Origin: Helicobacteraceae bacterium
GTDB lineage: Bacteria; Campylobacterota; Campylobacteria; Campylobacterales; SZUA-545
Reading direction: 5' to 3'
Length of the DNA stretch: 64,000 nucleotides
Assembly: GCA_031286325.1 (NCBI GenBank)
Contig: JAITUT010000096.1
Location: 1-64,000, forward strand
The translations under genes and the position numbers were made by a program. Every line of letters starts with the position of its first letter. Position 1 is the stretch's first letter. Positions 37,244 to 47,709 of the stretch are shown here, piece by piece. The notes beneath the pieces are model-generated. The model was not told the DNA's origin. It searched no databases and was given only the letters and a program-made list of their open reading frames with translations.

Positions 37244-40132
37244 ATGCGCTTAAATTTTATCATTCGTTTCCTGCTGCCTTGGGCGGTTATGGTTATTTTG
37301 GGGGTGATATTATTCGTCCTCTACGTTTTGAGCAGCGCCGTTTCAGATGTGGATAGGAAGCGCACGGAGCTTGATTTGCGCCAAGCGCTCACGTTAAACG
37401 TGCAAATTGATTTAGATATTTTGCGTTTAAGGCACAGACAGCTTTTGATTTACGATTCGCTGTCAAGCTCCACGTCGCGCGTTGATCTTTTGCTCGAAGA
37501 TATTCAGTATAAATTCGCGCGTTTTCACACGGAAGACAACTTCCGCGCGGTGAGAAATTCGTGGAACGAGAAGACGCAAAAAATTGACGATTTCAAGCGT
37601 CAAAACTCGGTGCTTGTAAATAGCATTTATCACTTTATTAACATATCAAACGCGCTTTCGGCGGCGGAGTCCAAAATCAACAATCATCAGCGGATTATTA
37701 TTAACAAAATGGTGCGATCAATTTTGATCTTTGTTTCAGATCAGCAGCTCTCAATGCGCGATAACGCGGCGGAGGCTCTATACGCCTTGTTTTCCACAGT
37801 AGATTCGTACCCGCCTGACGTCGCCGATCGCGTGAAACTTTTATGCGAGCACGGAGTTAAAATTCTTGATAACCATTTGCCCGTGCAAGAGATTATGGAG
37901 GATATCGCGAAAAACTCTTTCGTGAGCGATCTCTCTAACGCGTACGCTGAGTTTTTGGAGGCGTTTGCCAAAGAGGAGCAAAAAGCCGATAATTATCGCA
38001 AACTTATGACGATCTTTTCGCTCTTTATGATCATTGTCGTGATGGCGATCGTTTTGCGATTGCAGCAGATCGCGCAAGAGCTGTTGGAGCGCAATCAATT
38101 TATAAACAATATCAACAAACACTTAAGCGAGGGCGTTTTAAGTTTTGATTCTCTTTCGCGCCTTTCGTTCGCCAACTTGCGCGCCGAGCACTTTTTAGGG
38201 CGCGGTTTGGAGGAGTTAATTCATCAAGATTGGGTTGACATCTTCCGTTTTGCCGAAGACCCGCTAAACGAGCCTTTCAAAAAAGCTTTTGAAAACCGCG
38301 AGCATTACGAGGGCGAGGTTTGGTTGCTGCACGCCAGCGGCGATCGCTATCCCGCGCTGATTTTAGGCGGTCCTATGCCCTCTGTGATCGGCAGTTTCGG
38401 CGTGAATAGTTTCGGTTATGTCGCGACTTTCCGCGATGTTACGGAGCAGCACGAGGCGCAGGCGCGTTTGCGTTTATCGGCGCAAGTCTTTGAGAGTCTA
38501 TCGGAGGGCTTGGTGGTAACAAATTCCGCGGGCGAAATCCAAATGGTTAACGCCGCGTTCAGCGCGATCACGGGTTATTCTGAAAAGGAGGCGATCGGCA
38601 ACAAGCCGGGCGCGTTATTAGCGTCTGGTCAGCACGGCGCGGAGTTTTATCGGGATATGTGGCGCGCGCTGGGCAAAACCGACAAGTGGAGCGGCGAAAT
38701 TATCAACCGCAAGAAAAACGGCGAGCTCTACCCCGAATGGCTCTCTATTACCGCCACCAGATCGCGGCATAGCGGCAAAGTCCAGCAATTTGTCGCGCTT
38801 TTCACCGACGTCAGCGTGCGCAAACAAGCCGAAGAACACATTCGCCGTTTGTCGTATTACGATCCGCTCACAGGTCTTGCGAACCGCCTGCTTTACGGCG
38901 ATCGCCTTGAGAACGCGATCCACCAAGCGCACAGAAACAACGAGTTGCTGGCGGTGATTTATCTTGATTTGGATCGCTTTAAATCCGTCAATGACTCTCT
39001 TGGGCACACGGCGGGCGACGCCCTATTAAAACTCGTCTCAAAACGACTTATTGAGTTAATGCGCGAGGGCGACACATTGGCGCGTTTCGGCGGAGATGAG
39101 TTCGGAATGATCCTAAACAACATCAAAGATCTTAAAGACGTCGCGGTTTTCGCGCGCGGTATTTTGCGGACGTTTGTGAAGCCATACGAGTTGGAGGGGC
39201 GCGAAATTTTCTGCAACACGAGCGTCGGCATCGCGATTTATCCGACAGACGCCGAAAGGTTAGAGGATTTGCTGAAAAACGCCGATGTCGCGCTCTACCG
39301 CGCCAAAGACAGCGGCAGGTCAAACTTTAAGTTCTTTCAGGAGAGCGCGAGCAAAGACTTTTTGGCGCAACTTGACTTGGAGACGGCTCTGCGCCACTCC
39401 GTTGATCGCGGCGAATTGCGCCTATTTTACCAACCTCAGGTATCGAGCCAGACGGAAAAAATTTACGGCGTGGAGGCGCTCGTGCGCTGGCAACATCCTA
39501 CTTTGGGGCTATTGCCGCCCGATCAATTTATCTCAATCGGCGAAAATATTGGCTACATTGAGAAACTCGGCGATTGGTGTCTTGAAACGGCGTGCCGCCA
39601 GATCGTGGCGTGGAGGGCGGCGAAAGTGCCGATCAGCCGCGTGGCGGTGAATGTTTCGGCAAAACAACTCAATAATCCGAAATTTATGGAAAAAGTGATG
39701 GAGATCGTGCGCGAAACGGGCATTGAGACGAAGTATCTAGAGTTAGAACTCACAGAATCGTCAATGACCGAGAACCCCGAAAAAGTTATGGAGATTTTCT
39801 CGAAACTCCGCGCGACTGGAATTCGCGTGGCGATAGACGACTTCGGCACGGGATATTCATCGCTGAGCTACATCGCGCGATACCCCGTAGATGTGCTGAA
39901 AATCGACAAAAGTTTCGTGCAGTCAATCGGAGAGGCGAACGACACAAGCCGCGTGGTGAAAGCGATCGCGATGCTGGCGCACTCTCTATCAATGGAGATC
40001 GTAGCGGAGGGCGTGGAGACCGAAGCGCAGCGCGATTATCTAAAATCCGTAGGTTGCGAACTTTTGCAAGGTTTCCTCTACTCAAAACCCGTTCCGCGCG
40101 AGCAATTAGAGCAGTTAAAATGTGTGGTGTAG
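37244..40132 (+). CDS. Membrane PAS-GGDEF-EAL cyclic-di-GMP protein
   Basis: GGDEF: FGGDEFGMIL; EAL-type motif EALVRWQHPTLGLLPP; FGTGYSSLSYIARYPVDVLKIDKSFV; two PAS-like segments. Confidence 0.93.
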   Translation: MRLNFIIRFLLPWAVMVILGVILFVLYVLSSAVSDVDRKRTELDLRQALTLNVQIDLDILRLRHRQLLIYDSLSSSTSRVDLLLEDIQYKFARFHTEDNFRAVRNSWNEKTQKIDDFKRQNSVLVNSIYHFINISNALSAAESKINNHQRIIINKMVRSILIFVSDQQLSMRDNAAEALYALFSTVDSYPPDVADRVKLLCEHGVKILDNHLPVQEIMEDIAKNSFVSDLSNAYAEFLEAFAKEEQKADNYRKLMTIFSLFMIIVVMAIVLRLQQIAQELLERNQFINNINKHLSEGVLSFDSLSRLSFANLRAEHFLGRGLEELIHQDWVDIFRFAEDPLNEPFKKAFENREHYEGEVWLLHASGDRYPALILGGPMPSVIGSFGVNSFGYVATFRDVTEQHEAQARLRLSAQVFESLSEGLVVTNSAGEIQMVNAAFSAITGYSEKEAIGNKPGALLASGQHGAEFYRDMWRALGKTDKWSGEIINRKKNGELYPEWLSITATRSRHSGKVQQFVALFTDVSVRKQAEEHIRRLSYYDPLTGLANRLLYGDRLENAIHQAHRNNELLAVIYLDLDRFKSVNDSLGHTAGDALLKLVSKRLIELMREGDTLARFGGDEFGMILNNIKDLKDVAVFARGILRTFVKPYELEGREIFCNTSVGIAIYPTDAERLEDLLKNADVALYRAKDSGRSNFKFFQESASKDFLAQLDLETALRHSVDRGELRLFYQPQVSSQTEKIYGVEALVRWQHPTLGLLPPDQFISIGENIGYIEKLGDWCLETACRQIVAWRAAKVPISRVAVNVSAKQLNNPKFMEKVMEIVRETGIETKYLELELTESSMTENPEKVMEIFSKLRATGIRVAIDDFGTGYSSLSYIARYPVDVLKIDKSFVQSIGEANDTSRVVKAIAMLAHSLSMEIVAEGVETEAQRDYLKSVGCELLQGFLYSKPVPREQLEQLKCVV

Positions 40133-40144
40133 CAAAAAAGCAGA

Positions 40145-41149
40145 ATGTATAACATTCATAATAGACGTTATACAGGGAGCAAAATGAAGCTCGCGGGCTG
40201 GATCGCCGATACTATAAAAGAAAACTGTAAAGGCGAGAGTTTTTTTGATGTCTTTGCGGGAACTTCAGTAGTTTCCGCGCAAATCGGCGCAAGTATGAAA
40301 CGTTTGATATTAAATGATTTTTTGCAAGCAAACTATGTGATTTATAACGCGTTTTACGAAAAAGAGCATTTTTCTATGGAAAAACTCAGCAACTATAAAA
40401 CGTTTTTTCAAAACATTGATGTTCGCGATCAAAATAAAGGTTATTTTTCCGAAAATTATGGCGGAAAATATTTTTCAAAAAATGATGCGTTTAAAATAGA
40501 AATGATAAGAAATTTAATTGAAGAGGAAAAACACAATTTAAACAAAAAAGAATATAACATTCTGCTTGCTTCGTTAATATACTCAACGGATCGCTCCGCA
40601 AATACCGTAGGACATTATGACGCTTATTTTAGCAAAGAGCCTAAAAACGACAAATTTATTTTTGATTTAATAGAACCGTTGCGACTAAAAGATACGCAGG
40701 TTGAAATACACAAAGAAGACGCAAACGCTTTAGTATCCAAAATAAAGGCCGATATTGCTTATATTGATCCGCCTTATAATTCAAGACAATACAGCAGGTT
40801 TTATCATATTTATGAAACTATCGTGAAATGGAATCAACCTAAATTATACGGCAAAGCTTTAAAGCCCACAGCGGAAAATATGAGCGAATACTGTCGCAAT
40901 AAAGCGCCAGATGTTTTCGCCGATCTTATTTTAAAATTACAATGCAAATATTTTGTTGTCTCTTACAACAATACCTATAACTCAAAAAGCCATTCGTCAA
41001 GGAATAAAATAACAATAGAAGAGATAAAAAACATATTATCAAAATACGCGGAAATAAAATGCTTTGCCAAAAATCATTCGTATTTTAACGCGGGTAAAAC
41101 CGCTTTTTGCAATCATAAAGAATATTTATTTGTCGGAAAGGCAAAATAA
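40145..41149 (+). CDS. DNA adenine methyltransferase 1 (D12-class) of type IIS R-M system
   Basis: NRRYTGSKMKLAGWI start, DVFAGTSVVS, IDPPYNSRQYSRFYH (DPPY). Confidence 0.88.
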   Translation: MYNIHNRRYTGSKMKLAGWIADTIKENCKGESFFDVFAGTSVVSAQIGASMKRLILNDFLQANYVIYNAFYEKEHFSMEKLSNYKTFFQNIDVRDQNKGYFSENYGGKYFSKNDAFKIEMIRNLIEEEKHNLNKKEYNILLASLIYSTDRSANTVGHYDAYFSKEPKNDKFIFDLIEPLRLKDTQVEIHKEDANALVSKIKADIAYIDPPYNSRQYSRFYHIYETIVKWNQPKLYGKALKPTAENMSEYCRNKAPDVFADLILKLQCKYFVVSYNNTYNSKSHSSRNKITIEEIKNILSKYAEIKCFAKNHSYFNAGKTAFCNHKEYLFVGKAK

Positions 41150-42066
41150 TGAACACTTTTATTTGGCAAAACGAATTAAAAAGATCGCCGTTCTTTTATG
41201 TTGGAGATAAGTATAAACTTTTGCCGCAACTAAAAGAAAACTTTCCACAAGAAATAGATCGTTTTATAGAGCCTTTTTGTGGCGGCGGTAGTGTTTTTTT
41301 AAACATAAACGCAAATAGTTATTTGTTAAACGATATTGACAAGAATATGATAGAGTTGCATAAATTTTTATTTAACCACTCGAATAAAACAGATATTTTT
41401 TGGGCTGAGATCAAACGCGCAATAAAAAACTACAATCTTTCCGCTACATTTATAGGCAAAGAAGTATCCGCCAGCCTAAAAAAAGAATTTCCTAAAACAT
41501 ATTTTGCGCAATATAATAAAAAAGCGTATGCGCAAATCAAAGAAGACTTCAATAATAATCAAAACAATTGTTTATTATTATATCTTTTGCTGATTTACGG
41601 TTTTAACAGAATGTTACGTTTTAACTCCGATGGCAAATTTAATTTACCCGTAGGGAATGTGGATTTTAATCGGAATGTTAAGAAAGCGCTTGATAAGTAT
41701 TTTTATTATACAAATAATAGAAATATATCATTCTATAATCTTGATTTTGAATATTTTGTCAAGTCCGTAAAACCTCAACAAGATGATTTTGCATATTTTG
41801 ATCCGCCTTATTTGATTGCTTCAAGCGAATACAACAAAAGATGGGCTAACGGATCGGAAACAAGATTGTTAAATCTTTTGGATAACCTAAATCAAAACAA
41901 GATAAAATTCGCGGTTTCAAATGTAATCTTGCACAAAAACAAACGCAATGAGATTTTTAACGAATGGGCGCAAAAATATAATATTATAAAAATCAAAAGT
42001 AATTATATAAGCTTCAACGATAATAAAGAAAAAAATACCATAGAAGTTTTGGTGAAAAATTATTAA
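41149..42066 (+). CDS. DNA adenine methyltransferase 2 (Dam/D12-like)
   Basis: FFYVGDKYKLLPQLKENFP, FIEPFCGGGSVFLN, YFDPPYLIASSEYNKRW. Confidence 0.9.
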   Translation: MNTFIWQNELKRSPFFYVGDKYKLLPQLKENFPQEIDRFIEPFCGGGSVFLNINANSYLLNDIDKNMIELHKFLFNHSNKTDIFWAEIKRAIKNYNLSATFIGKEVSASLKKEFPKTYFAQYNKKAYAQIKEDFNNNQNNCLLLYLLLIYGFNRMLRFNSDGKFNLPVGNVDFNRNVKKALDKYFYYTNNRNISFYNLDFEYFVKSVKPQQDDFAYFDPPYLIASSEYNKRWANGSETRLLNLLDNLNQNKIKFAVSNVILHKNKRNEIFNEWAQKYNIIKIKSNYISFNDNKEKNTIEVLVKNY

Positions 42067-42077
42067 AGGAGTCGTAA

Positions 42078-43664
42078 ATGCCGAGAAAAGATGAATATAA
42101 ACCTCTACTATTAACGACAACGGTAAGAAGCCCCGAACGTTACAAACTGTTATTAAATATTCTATTGAAATATAACGGGGTTGTTTTAACAAACGAAATA
42201 ATAGATAAAGTTATTTTTGATATGGTCGCCAATAAACTTTATATGCCAATATATGCGCTAAGAGAACAGAAATTAAAAATACAGCTCTTAAATGAAGACG
42301 AACCTTTTTCCGACGTCGAAACAAAAGAAATTATAGATAATAGCCCACAAAAACATAAAGAAGCTGGGTTTGATTATGGTTGGGCTTCTCGTTTTGACAC
42401 TTTTTTCAAATTTGCTATGGAGCTAGGTTTTATATATTATGAAATGCATAAGCCTATAGAATTTTCTGAAACAGGTTTGAAGCTTGTAAAATCCATAGAG
42501 CCCGCATTTGCCCATCTTGAAAAACAAGTTTTCTTAAATGCTTTTGTAAAATATCAAAGAGTTAATCCTTTTAGGCGAATTAAAAATACAAATAAGCCGC
42601 TTATATTATTGTTGCAAACCATTTCTGAAATAAAACGTATCACAAAAGACGCAAATGCTTTTATTTCCCGCTTAGAGATCGCTTTAATTTTGTGTTGGCG
42701 AAACGATAGCGCTTTGAGTTTGGCAAACAAAATAATTGAAATACGCAACAAATTTGGATTTGTTCCAAGCGAAGACTATTTATATGAAATTTGCGTAGAG
42801 TTATTAGATATTGATATGGCGAAAGCGGAAACTCGTTTTAAAAAGAATAATATATTTAAAGAAATGATAGACGAGTTTATTAGAAAAATGCGCTTAACAA
42901 GTTTAATATCTATTCGCGGCGGGGGAAGGTTTGTTGATTTTAATATGTTGGAAATTGAAAAAATAAAATATGTTTTATCCAAATATTCATCATCTTGGAT
43001 AAAGTTTAAATCACCGCGAAATTATTTTGATTATATGAAAGCAACGGATACAAATTTAATTTCATTGGAATCAAAAGAAATTATAAACGAGAACGAAAAA
43101 GATCGCCTCTTTATAAAATGGGTTAATGAATTCGCTTTGGACGCGTTAAAACAAGAGCTTTTAATTCTTTGCAACAAAAATGCGCATACCAAAAATAATA
43201 TATTGAAATACATTAGCGAACCAACCAGATTAGAATTTCTGACCGCGATCGCTCTCAAAAAAGCTTTTCCAGATTTGAATGTCTCGCCGAATTATATTAT
43301 TGACGATGAAGGTTTGCCCACCACATTTGCGCCCGGAGGGAACGCGGATATTGTATGTAAAGACGAGTTTGGAAATATATTGTTTGAGGTTACGCTTTTA
43401 GTGGGATCGCAACAAAATATACGCGAAATGCCATCAATTCAGCGGCATTTGGAGGACTCCGTTTTAATTTGTCCCAATAGTTTTAGCGTCTTTTTATGCC
43501 CTCGCGCTCACTCTGATACATTGAGCTATTCAAAATGGCTTAAAGATTGCAAAAACTTAGTAATTTCAGTTTTGGAGATCGCGGAGTTCGCTAAAACTTT
43601 TGGCGCGCTTGAAAACGCGAGAGAATACGCCAATACGCAATTTTTAATCAACTTTTCTGTATAA
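42078..43664 (+). CDS. AlwI/BstNBI-family type IIS restriction endonuclease
   Basis: [19 protein letters not shown]-terminus; [56 protein letters not shown] (PD-(D/E)XK-like) aligns by eye with N.BstNBI; follows two MTases. Confidence 0.8.
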   Translation: MPRKDEYKPLLLTTTVRSPERYKLLLNILLKYNGVVLTNEIIDKVIFDMVANKLYMPIYALREQKLKIQLLNEDEPFSDVETKEIIDNSPQKHKEAGFDYGWASRFDTFFKFAMELGFIYYEMHKPIEFSETGLKLVKSIEPAFAHLEKQVFLNAFVKYQRVNPFRRIKNTNKPLILLLQTISEIKRITKDANAFISRLEIALILCWRNDSALSLANKIIEIRNKFGFVPSEDYLYEICVELLDIDMAKAETRFKKNNIFKEMIDEFIRKMRLTSLISIRGGGRFVDFNMLEIEKIKYVLSKYSSSWIKFKSPRNYFDYMKATDTNLISLESKEIINENEKDRLFIKWVNEFALDALKQELLILCNKNAHTKNNILKYISEPTRLEFLTAIALKKAFPDLNVSPNYIIDDEGLPTTFAPGGNADIVCKDEFGNILFEVTLLVGSQQNIREMPSIQRHLEDSVLICPNSFSVFLCPRAHSDTLSYSKWLKDCKNLVISVLEIAEFAKTFGALENAREYANTQFLINFSV

Positions 43665-43695
43665 TCGCGCCTCATTTTGCAAAAAGCGAGCAGGT

Positions 43696-44109
43696 ATGCA
43701 ACGAACACTTTCAATCATCAAACCGGACGCGGTTAAAAAAGGCGTGATTGGCAAAATCGCGAGCCGATTTGAGACAAATGGGCTGAGAATTGCCGCGATG
43801 AAAAAGACGCAGTGGAGTCGCCGCGAAGCCGAGCAATTCTACGCGATCCACAAGGAACGCCCGTTTTTCGCCGATCTTGTGGCGTTTATGACGAGCGGAC
43901 CCATTGTGGCAATGGTTTTGGAGGGCGATAACGCCGTAGCAAAAAACCGCGAATTGATGGGCGCTACCGACCCTAAAAAAGCCGAAAAAGGCACGATCCG
44001 CGCCGATTTCGCCGACAGCATTGACGCGAACGCGGTGCACGGATCGGATAGCCCTGAAAACGCGGCGAACGAGATCGCGCAAATTTTCGCGGGCTTTGAG
44101 ATAATCTAA
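43696..44109 (+). CDS. ndk: Nucleoside diphosphate kinase
   Basis: [20 protein letters not shown]...[40 protein letters not shown]. Confidence 0.97.
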   Translation: MQRTLSIIKPDAVKKGVIGKIASRFETNGLRIAAMKKTQWSRREAEQFYAIHKERPFFADLVAFMTSGPIVAMVLEGDNAVAKNRELMGATDPKKAEKGTIRADFADSIDANAVHGSDSPENAANEIAQIFAGFEII

Positions 44110-44117
44110 ACGCGCCG

Positions 44118-44504
44118 ATGATCCAATTTTCCAGAATAAACCGCGAGCCGATACCCGTCAAAGTAGAGGCTGACGGAATGCGCCTTGAGGGGATTTTGAC
44201 GCGCGAGCGCCAAAACCTAGTTTTATTTTCCGGGCGTTTAACGGGCGATATGCGCCTTTTGTGCGACTTGTGCGCGGCGGAGTTTGTCGGCAAATTTGAC
44301 GAGCCCGTTCGCCTATTCATCAGCGATGGCGAGTGGGCGGCGAGCGACGAGGAGATAGACGAGGCGGTTCTGGAAACGCGCGGCGCGATCGACCCCGCTG
44401 AAATTTTGCAGGGCGAGATCGCGGCGTTAGAGTGCGATTATCACAAGTGCGAGAAGTGCAAGGCGGCGGGCGGCTTTGACGCGGACGACCTTGACGATCT
44501 CTAA
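44118..44504 (+). CDS. DUF177 (YceD-like) protein
   Basis: Cys-containing protein directly upstream of rpmF-plsX-fabH, the usual DUF177 context. Confidence 0.75.
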   Translation: MIQFSRINREPIPVKVEADGMRLEGILTRERQNLVLFSGRLTGDMRLLCDLCAAEFVGKFDEPVRLFISDGEWAASDEEIDEAVLETRGAIDPAEILQGEIAALECDYHKCEKCKAAGGFDADDLDDL

Positions 44505-44657
44505 TTTGCCGCAAATACTTTATAGAAATTTCAGCGTTAAAATAGGCTTAATTTTCTTTAAGGTATAATCGCGACTTTTGTGTCGGGCAAAAACCTATAA
44601 ATCCCGATCGTAATGCGGGCGTTAGCTCGCGCGAGAAATTAAACAAAAGGATTTTTT

Positions 44658-44804
44658 ATGGCAGTACCTAAACGACGAGTTTCGCGCACCAGAGCGGCGA
44701 AGCGCAGGACGCATTACAAGATCGCCCTGTCCGCTCCCGTCAAATGCAAGTGCGGCGCGTATAAACTCCCGCACCATACCTGCCCCTCCTGCGGTGCGAA
44801 ATAA
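44658..44804 (+). CDS. rpmF: 50S ribosomal protein L32
   Basis: [48 protein letters not shown], 48 aa; absent from the ORF track because of its length. Confidence 0.97.
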   Translation: MAVPKRRVSRTRAAKRRTHYKIALSAPVKCKCGAYKLPHHTCPSCGAK

Positions 44805-45817
44805 TGGTTAGAGTTGCGGTAGACGCGATGGGCGGCGATTTCGGCGCGGAGCCGATCGTGCGCGGCGCGATTGAGGCGTATAGAGCGACGGAGTTTGAGC
44901 CGATTTTAGCCGGCGATCCAAAGGCAATAGAAGCGCTTTTACCCGCCGATTTACGCGGCAAAATCCGCATTGAGGAAGCTACCGATACGATCGCGATGGA
45001 CGACGCCGCGACAGACGCCTTGAAACGGCGCAATTCTAGTATATTCAAAGCCGTTGAGCTTGTGGCGAACAAGCAAGCGGACGCGGTCGTCTCCGCAGGA
45101 CACAGCGGCGCGACGATGAGCCTCGCGACTCTCAAAATCGGTCGTCTGCCGAAAGTTTCACGCCCCGCGATCGCGACTTTAATGCCTACCAAAAACGGCA
45201 AGCACACCCTTGTTTTAGATGTGGGCGCGAATGTGGATAGCGAGCCCAAACACCTCTTCCAAAGCGCGATTATGGGGCACGCATACGCCAAAACCATTAT
45301 GAATATAGACGATCCCAAAGTCGCGTTGCTCGCAAACGGCGAAGAAGATACCAAAGGCGACAAACTCGTTAAAGAAACTTTCCAGCTCCTCAAAGCAACG
45401 CGCGATCGCAGCTTTAACTTCGCGGGCAACGCGGAGGGCGGCGATGTATTCGGCGGCGAATTTGACGTGATTGTCTGCGACGGTTTTGTCGGCAATGTCT
45501 TGCTCAAAACGAGCGAGGGTTTGGCGCACGCCGTCATTGATATGATCAAAACGAATGTGAAAAAATCGCCGATCGCGATTTTAGGCGCGGCTCTTATGAA
45601 ACCCGCGTTCAAATCGCTGAAAAAAGCGATGGACTACGACGAATACGGCGGCGCGCCTCTGATCGGCATTGACGGCGCGGCGATCATCAGCCACGGCAAA
45701 AGCACTCCAAAGGCGATCAAAAACGCTTGTCTGCAAGCGATCCGCTTTGTGGAAAGCGGCGTAAATCCGCAGATTGTCTCAAATCTCAACAAATATTCAG
45801 ATCGGGGAGTAGCGTGA
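44804..45817 (+). CDS. plsX: Phosphate acyltransferase PlsX
   Basis: VRVAVDAMGGDFGAEPIVRGAIEA...SAGHSGATMSLATLKIGR. Confidence 0.96.
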   Translation: MVRVAVDAMGGDFGAEPIVRGAIEAYRATEFEPILAGDPKAIEALLPADLRGKIRIEEATDTIAMDDAATDALKRRNSSIFKAVELVANKQADAVVSAGHSGATMSLATLKIGRLPKVSRPAIATLMPTKNGKHTLVLDVGANVDSEPKHLFQSAIMGHAYAKTIMNIDDPKVALLANGEEDTKGDKLVKETFQLLKATRDRSFNFAGNAEGGDVFGGEFDVIVCDGFVGNVLLKTSEGLAHAVIDMIKTNVKKSPIAILGAALMKPAFKSLKKAMDYDEYGGAPLIGIDGAAIISHGKSTPKAIKNACLQAIRFVESGVNPQIVSNLNKYSDRGVA

Positions 45818-46791
45818 AGAAAATCTATGCCTCAATGATCTCAATCGGCGCGTACGCGCCCGAAAAGCGTTTGACGAATAGCGATCTGGAAAAAATGGTC
45901 GATACCACAGACGAGTGGATTGTAAAGCGCACGGGGATCAAAGAGCGCAGGATCGCGGCGGCGAATGAGGCGACGAGCGACCTCGCGTTCAAAGCTGCCG
46001 AGATCGCGATTGAGCGATCGGGGCTCGCAAAGAACGATATTGATATGGTTTTAGTCGCCACCCTTTCGGGCGACTTTTTGTTTATGCCGTCAACGGCGGC
46101 GGTTTTAGCGGGTAAATTAGGGCTGAAAGATACCCCGGCGTTTGACGTGCTCGCGGCGTGCAGCGGCTTTATCTACGCGCTCGCGACCGCGAAAGCCTAT
46201 GTAGAATCGGGTATGGCTCGCAATGTTTTGATCGTGGGCGCGGAGGTTTCCAGCCGCTTTATGGATTACTCCGATCGCTCGGTCTGCATACTCTTTGGAG
46301 ACGGCGCGGGCGCGGCGGTGATTAGCGCGACAGACGATCCAGCGCGCGCGATCGTAGATGTTAAGATCGCGGCGGACGGCTCGCTTTGGGACTTTTTGAC
46401 GATCGAGGGCGGCAGTAAAAATCCTGACGGCAAGCGCGTAATGACGATGAAAGGCAACGAGACTTTCAAGATCGCGGTGCGCACGCTCACAAACGATGTT
46501 ATTGAAATTTTGGCTCGCAACAATTTGGATTCAAACGCGATTACGCATTTTGTCCCGCACCAAGCGAATTTGCGCATTATTCAAGCGGTCGGCGACGCGC
46601 TCAAACTCGCGCCAGAGCAAGTTGTCCTCACGGTTGATAAATTCGGCAACACCTCCGCCGCCTCAATCCCTATGGCGATCAACGAAATCTACGAATCTGG
46701 CCGCCTTAAAACGGGCGATCTAATGCTCTTAGACGCTTTCGGCGGCGGCTTGGCTTGGGGCAGCGCGCTTGTGCGTTTCGCTGGAAAATAA
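45814..46791 (+). CDS. fabH: 3-oxoacyl-ACP synthase III FabH
   Basis: DEWIVKRTGIKERRIA...DVLAACSGFIYALATAKAY...FVPHQANLRIIQAVGD...FGNTSAASIPMAI. GTG start overlaps the plsX stop. Confidence 0.96.
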   Translation: MKKIYASMISIGAYAPEKRLTNSDLEKMVDTTDEWIVKRTGIKERRIAAANEATSDLAFKAAEIAIERSGLAKNDIDMVLVATLSGDFLFMPSTAAVLAGKLGLKDTPAFDVLAACSGFIYALATAKAYVESGMARNVLIVGAEVSSRFMDYSDRSVCILFGDGAGAAVISATDDPARAIVDVKIAADGSLWDFLTIEGGSKNPDGKRVMTMKGNETFKIAVRTLTNDVIEILARNNLDSNAITHFVPHQANLRIIQAVGDALKLAPEQVVLTVDKFGNTSAASIPMAINEIYESGRLKTGDLMLLDAFGGGLAWGSALVRFAGK

Positions 46792-46925
46792 TATAAATTT
46801 ATTGCCATTTAAGGCGTTTGATCTAACGTTGTGATTTTCGCGTATCGCCGAAACGCGGCAAAAAAGCTTTAAGCGAATTTCGCTAAATTTTACGCAATTT
46901 TTTAGCAACGCAAAAAGGAGACAAG

Positions 46926-47597
46926 ATGAAAAGGATTTTGATCTCCGCTTTGCCGACGGATATGCGCCAAAGCGCGGACGCGGATTACAAAATTTATATC
47001 GTGGGCGAAACGGCGCGTTTTGACGAGGGCAAGGGCGGGTACGTGGATATGGACGGCAATTTACTCATAGGCAAAACAGATGTGCGAATGATCAATGACG
47101 GCGTAATGCTTGGAATGTTTTGCATTGACGGCAAACCATACGGCGCGCTTAGGACGTATTACGAATCAGGCGCGTTAAAAGTCGAAACTCCATTAAAAGA
47201 CGATAAGATTGAAGGGGTTGTGAAAGGTTTCTATGAAAGCGGTAAACTTAAAGCGGAAGAACCGCGCAAAAACGACAAACTCGAAGGGGTCGCGAAGTAT
47301 TTCTATGAGAATGGCAAACTTGAAAAAGAAATTCCATACAAAAACGGCGTTATAGACGGGACCCAGAAAATTTATTACGAGAGCGGCAAGTTAAGGCAAG
47401 AGATCGCGTATAAAAACGGCGTACAAGAGGGCAAAATGAGAGCTTTCAGGGAAAACGGCGCAATTTTCGGCGTATTTACATATAAAAAGGACAAACCAAT
47501 AAGCGGCGTTTGCCATAAAACAAACGGCAAAAAAAGACCTTTCACCGAAGCTGAGTTAGAAAATTGGAATAATGGACTCAATATAACTTGCGAGTGA
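46926..47597 (+). CDS. MORN-variant (YwqK-like) repeat protein
   Basis: Repeated YYESGKLKxExPxKNxxxEGxxKxFYENGKL units. Confidence 0.75.
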   Translation: MKRILISALPTDMRQSADADYKIYIVGETARFDEGKGGYVDMDGNLLIGKTDVRMINDGVMLGMFCIDGKPYGALRTYYESGALKVETPLKDDKIEGVVKGFYESGKLKAEEPRKNDKLEGVAKYFYENGKLEKEIPYKNGVIDGTQKIYYESGKLRQEIAYKNGVQEGKMRAFRENGAIFGVFTYKKDKPISGVCHKTNGKKRPFTEAELENWNNGLNITCE

Positions 47598-47648
47598 GTA
47601 CGCGATCCTACGGTTGGCTAACGTTATATTGCGATCAGGCGATCTATA

Positions 47649-47680
47649 TCGGGCGAACGCAGTTCGCCCCTACTACATAT
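47649..47680. repeat. GGGCGAAC...GTTCGCCCCTAC REP-like element, copy 2
   Basis: tcGGGCGAACgcaGTTCGCCCctactacatat. Confidence 0.75.
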
Positions 47681-47709
47681 ACGCTGGCGCGGCGATAATC
47701 CGCGAAAAG

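Noticed and set aside
44740-45612. 290-aa minus-strand ORF over rpmF/plsX
   Set aside because: Antisense shadow of PlsX; no family resemblance.
47598-47709. Possible tRNA or small RNA in the gap before fliY
   Set aside because: The only structure is the REP-like GGGCGAAC palindrome; no cloverleaf or anticodon arm could be drawn.
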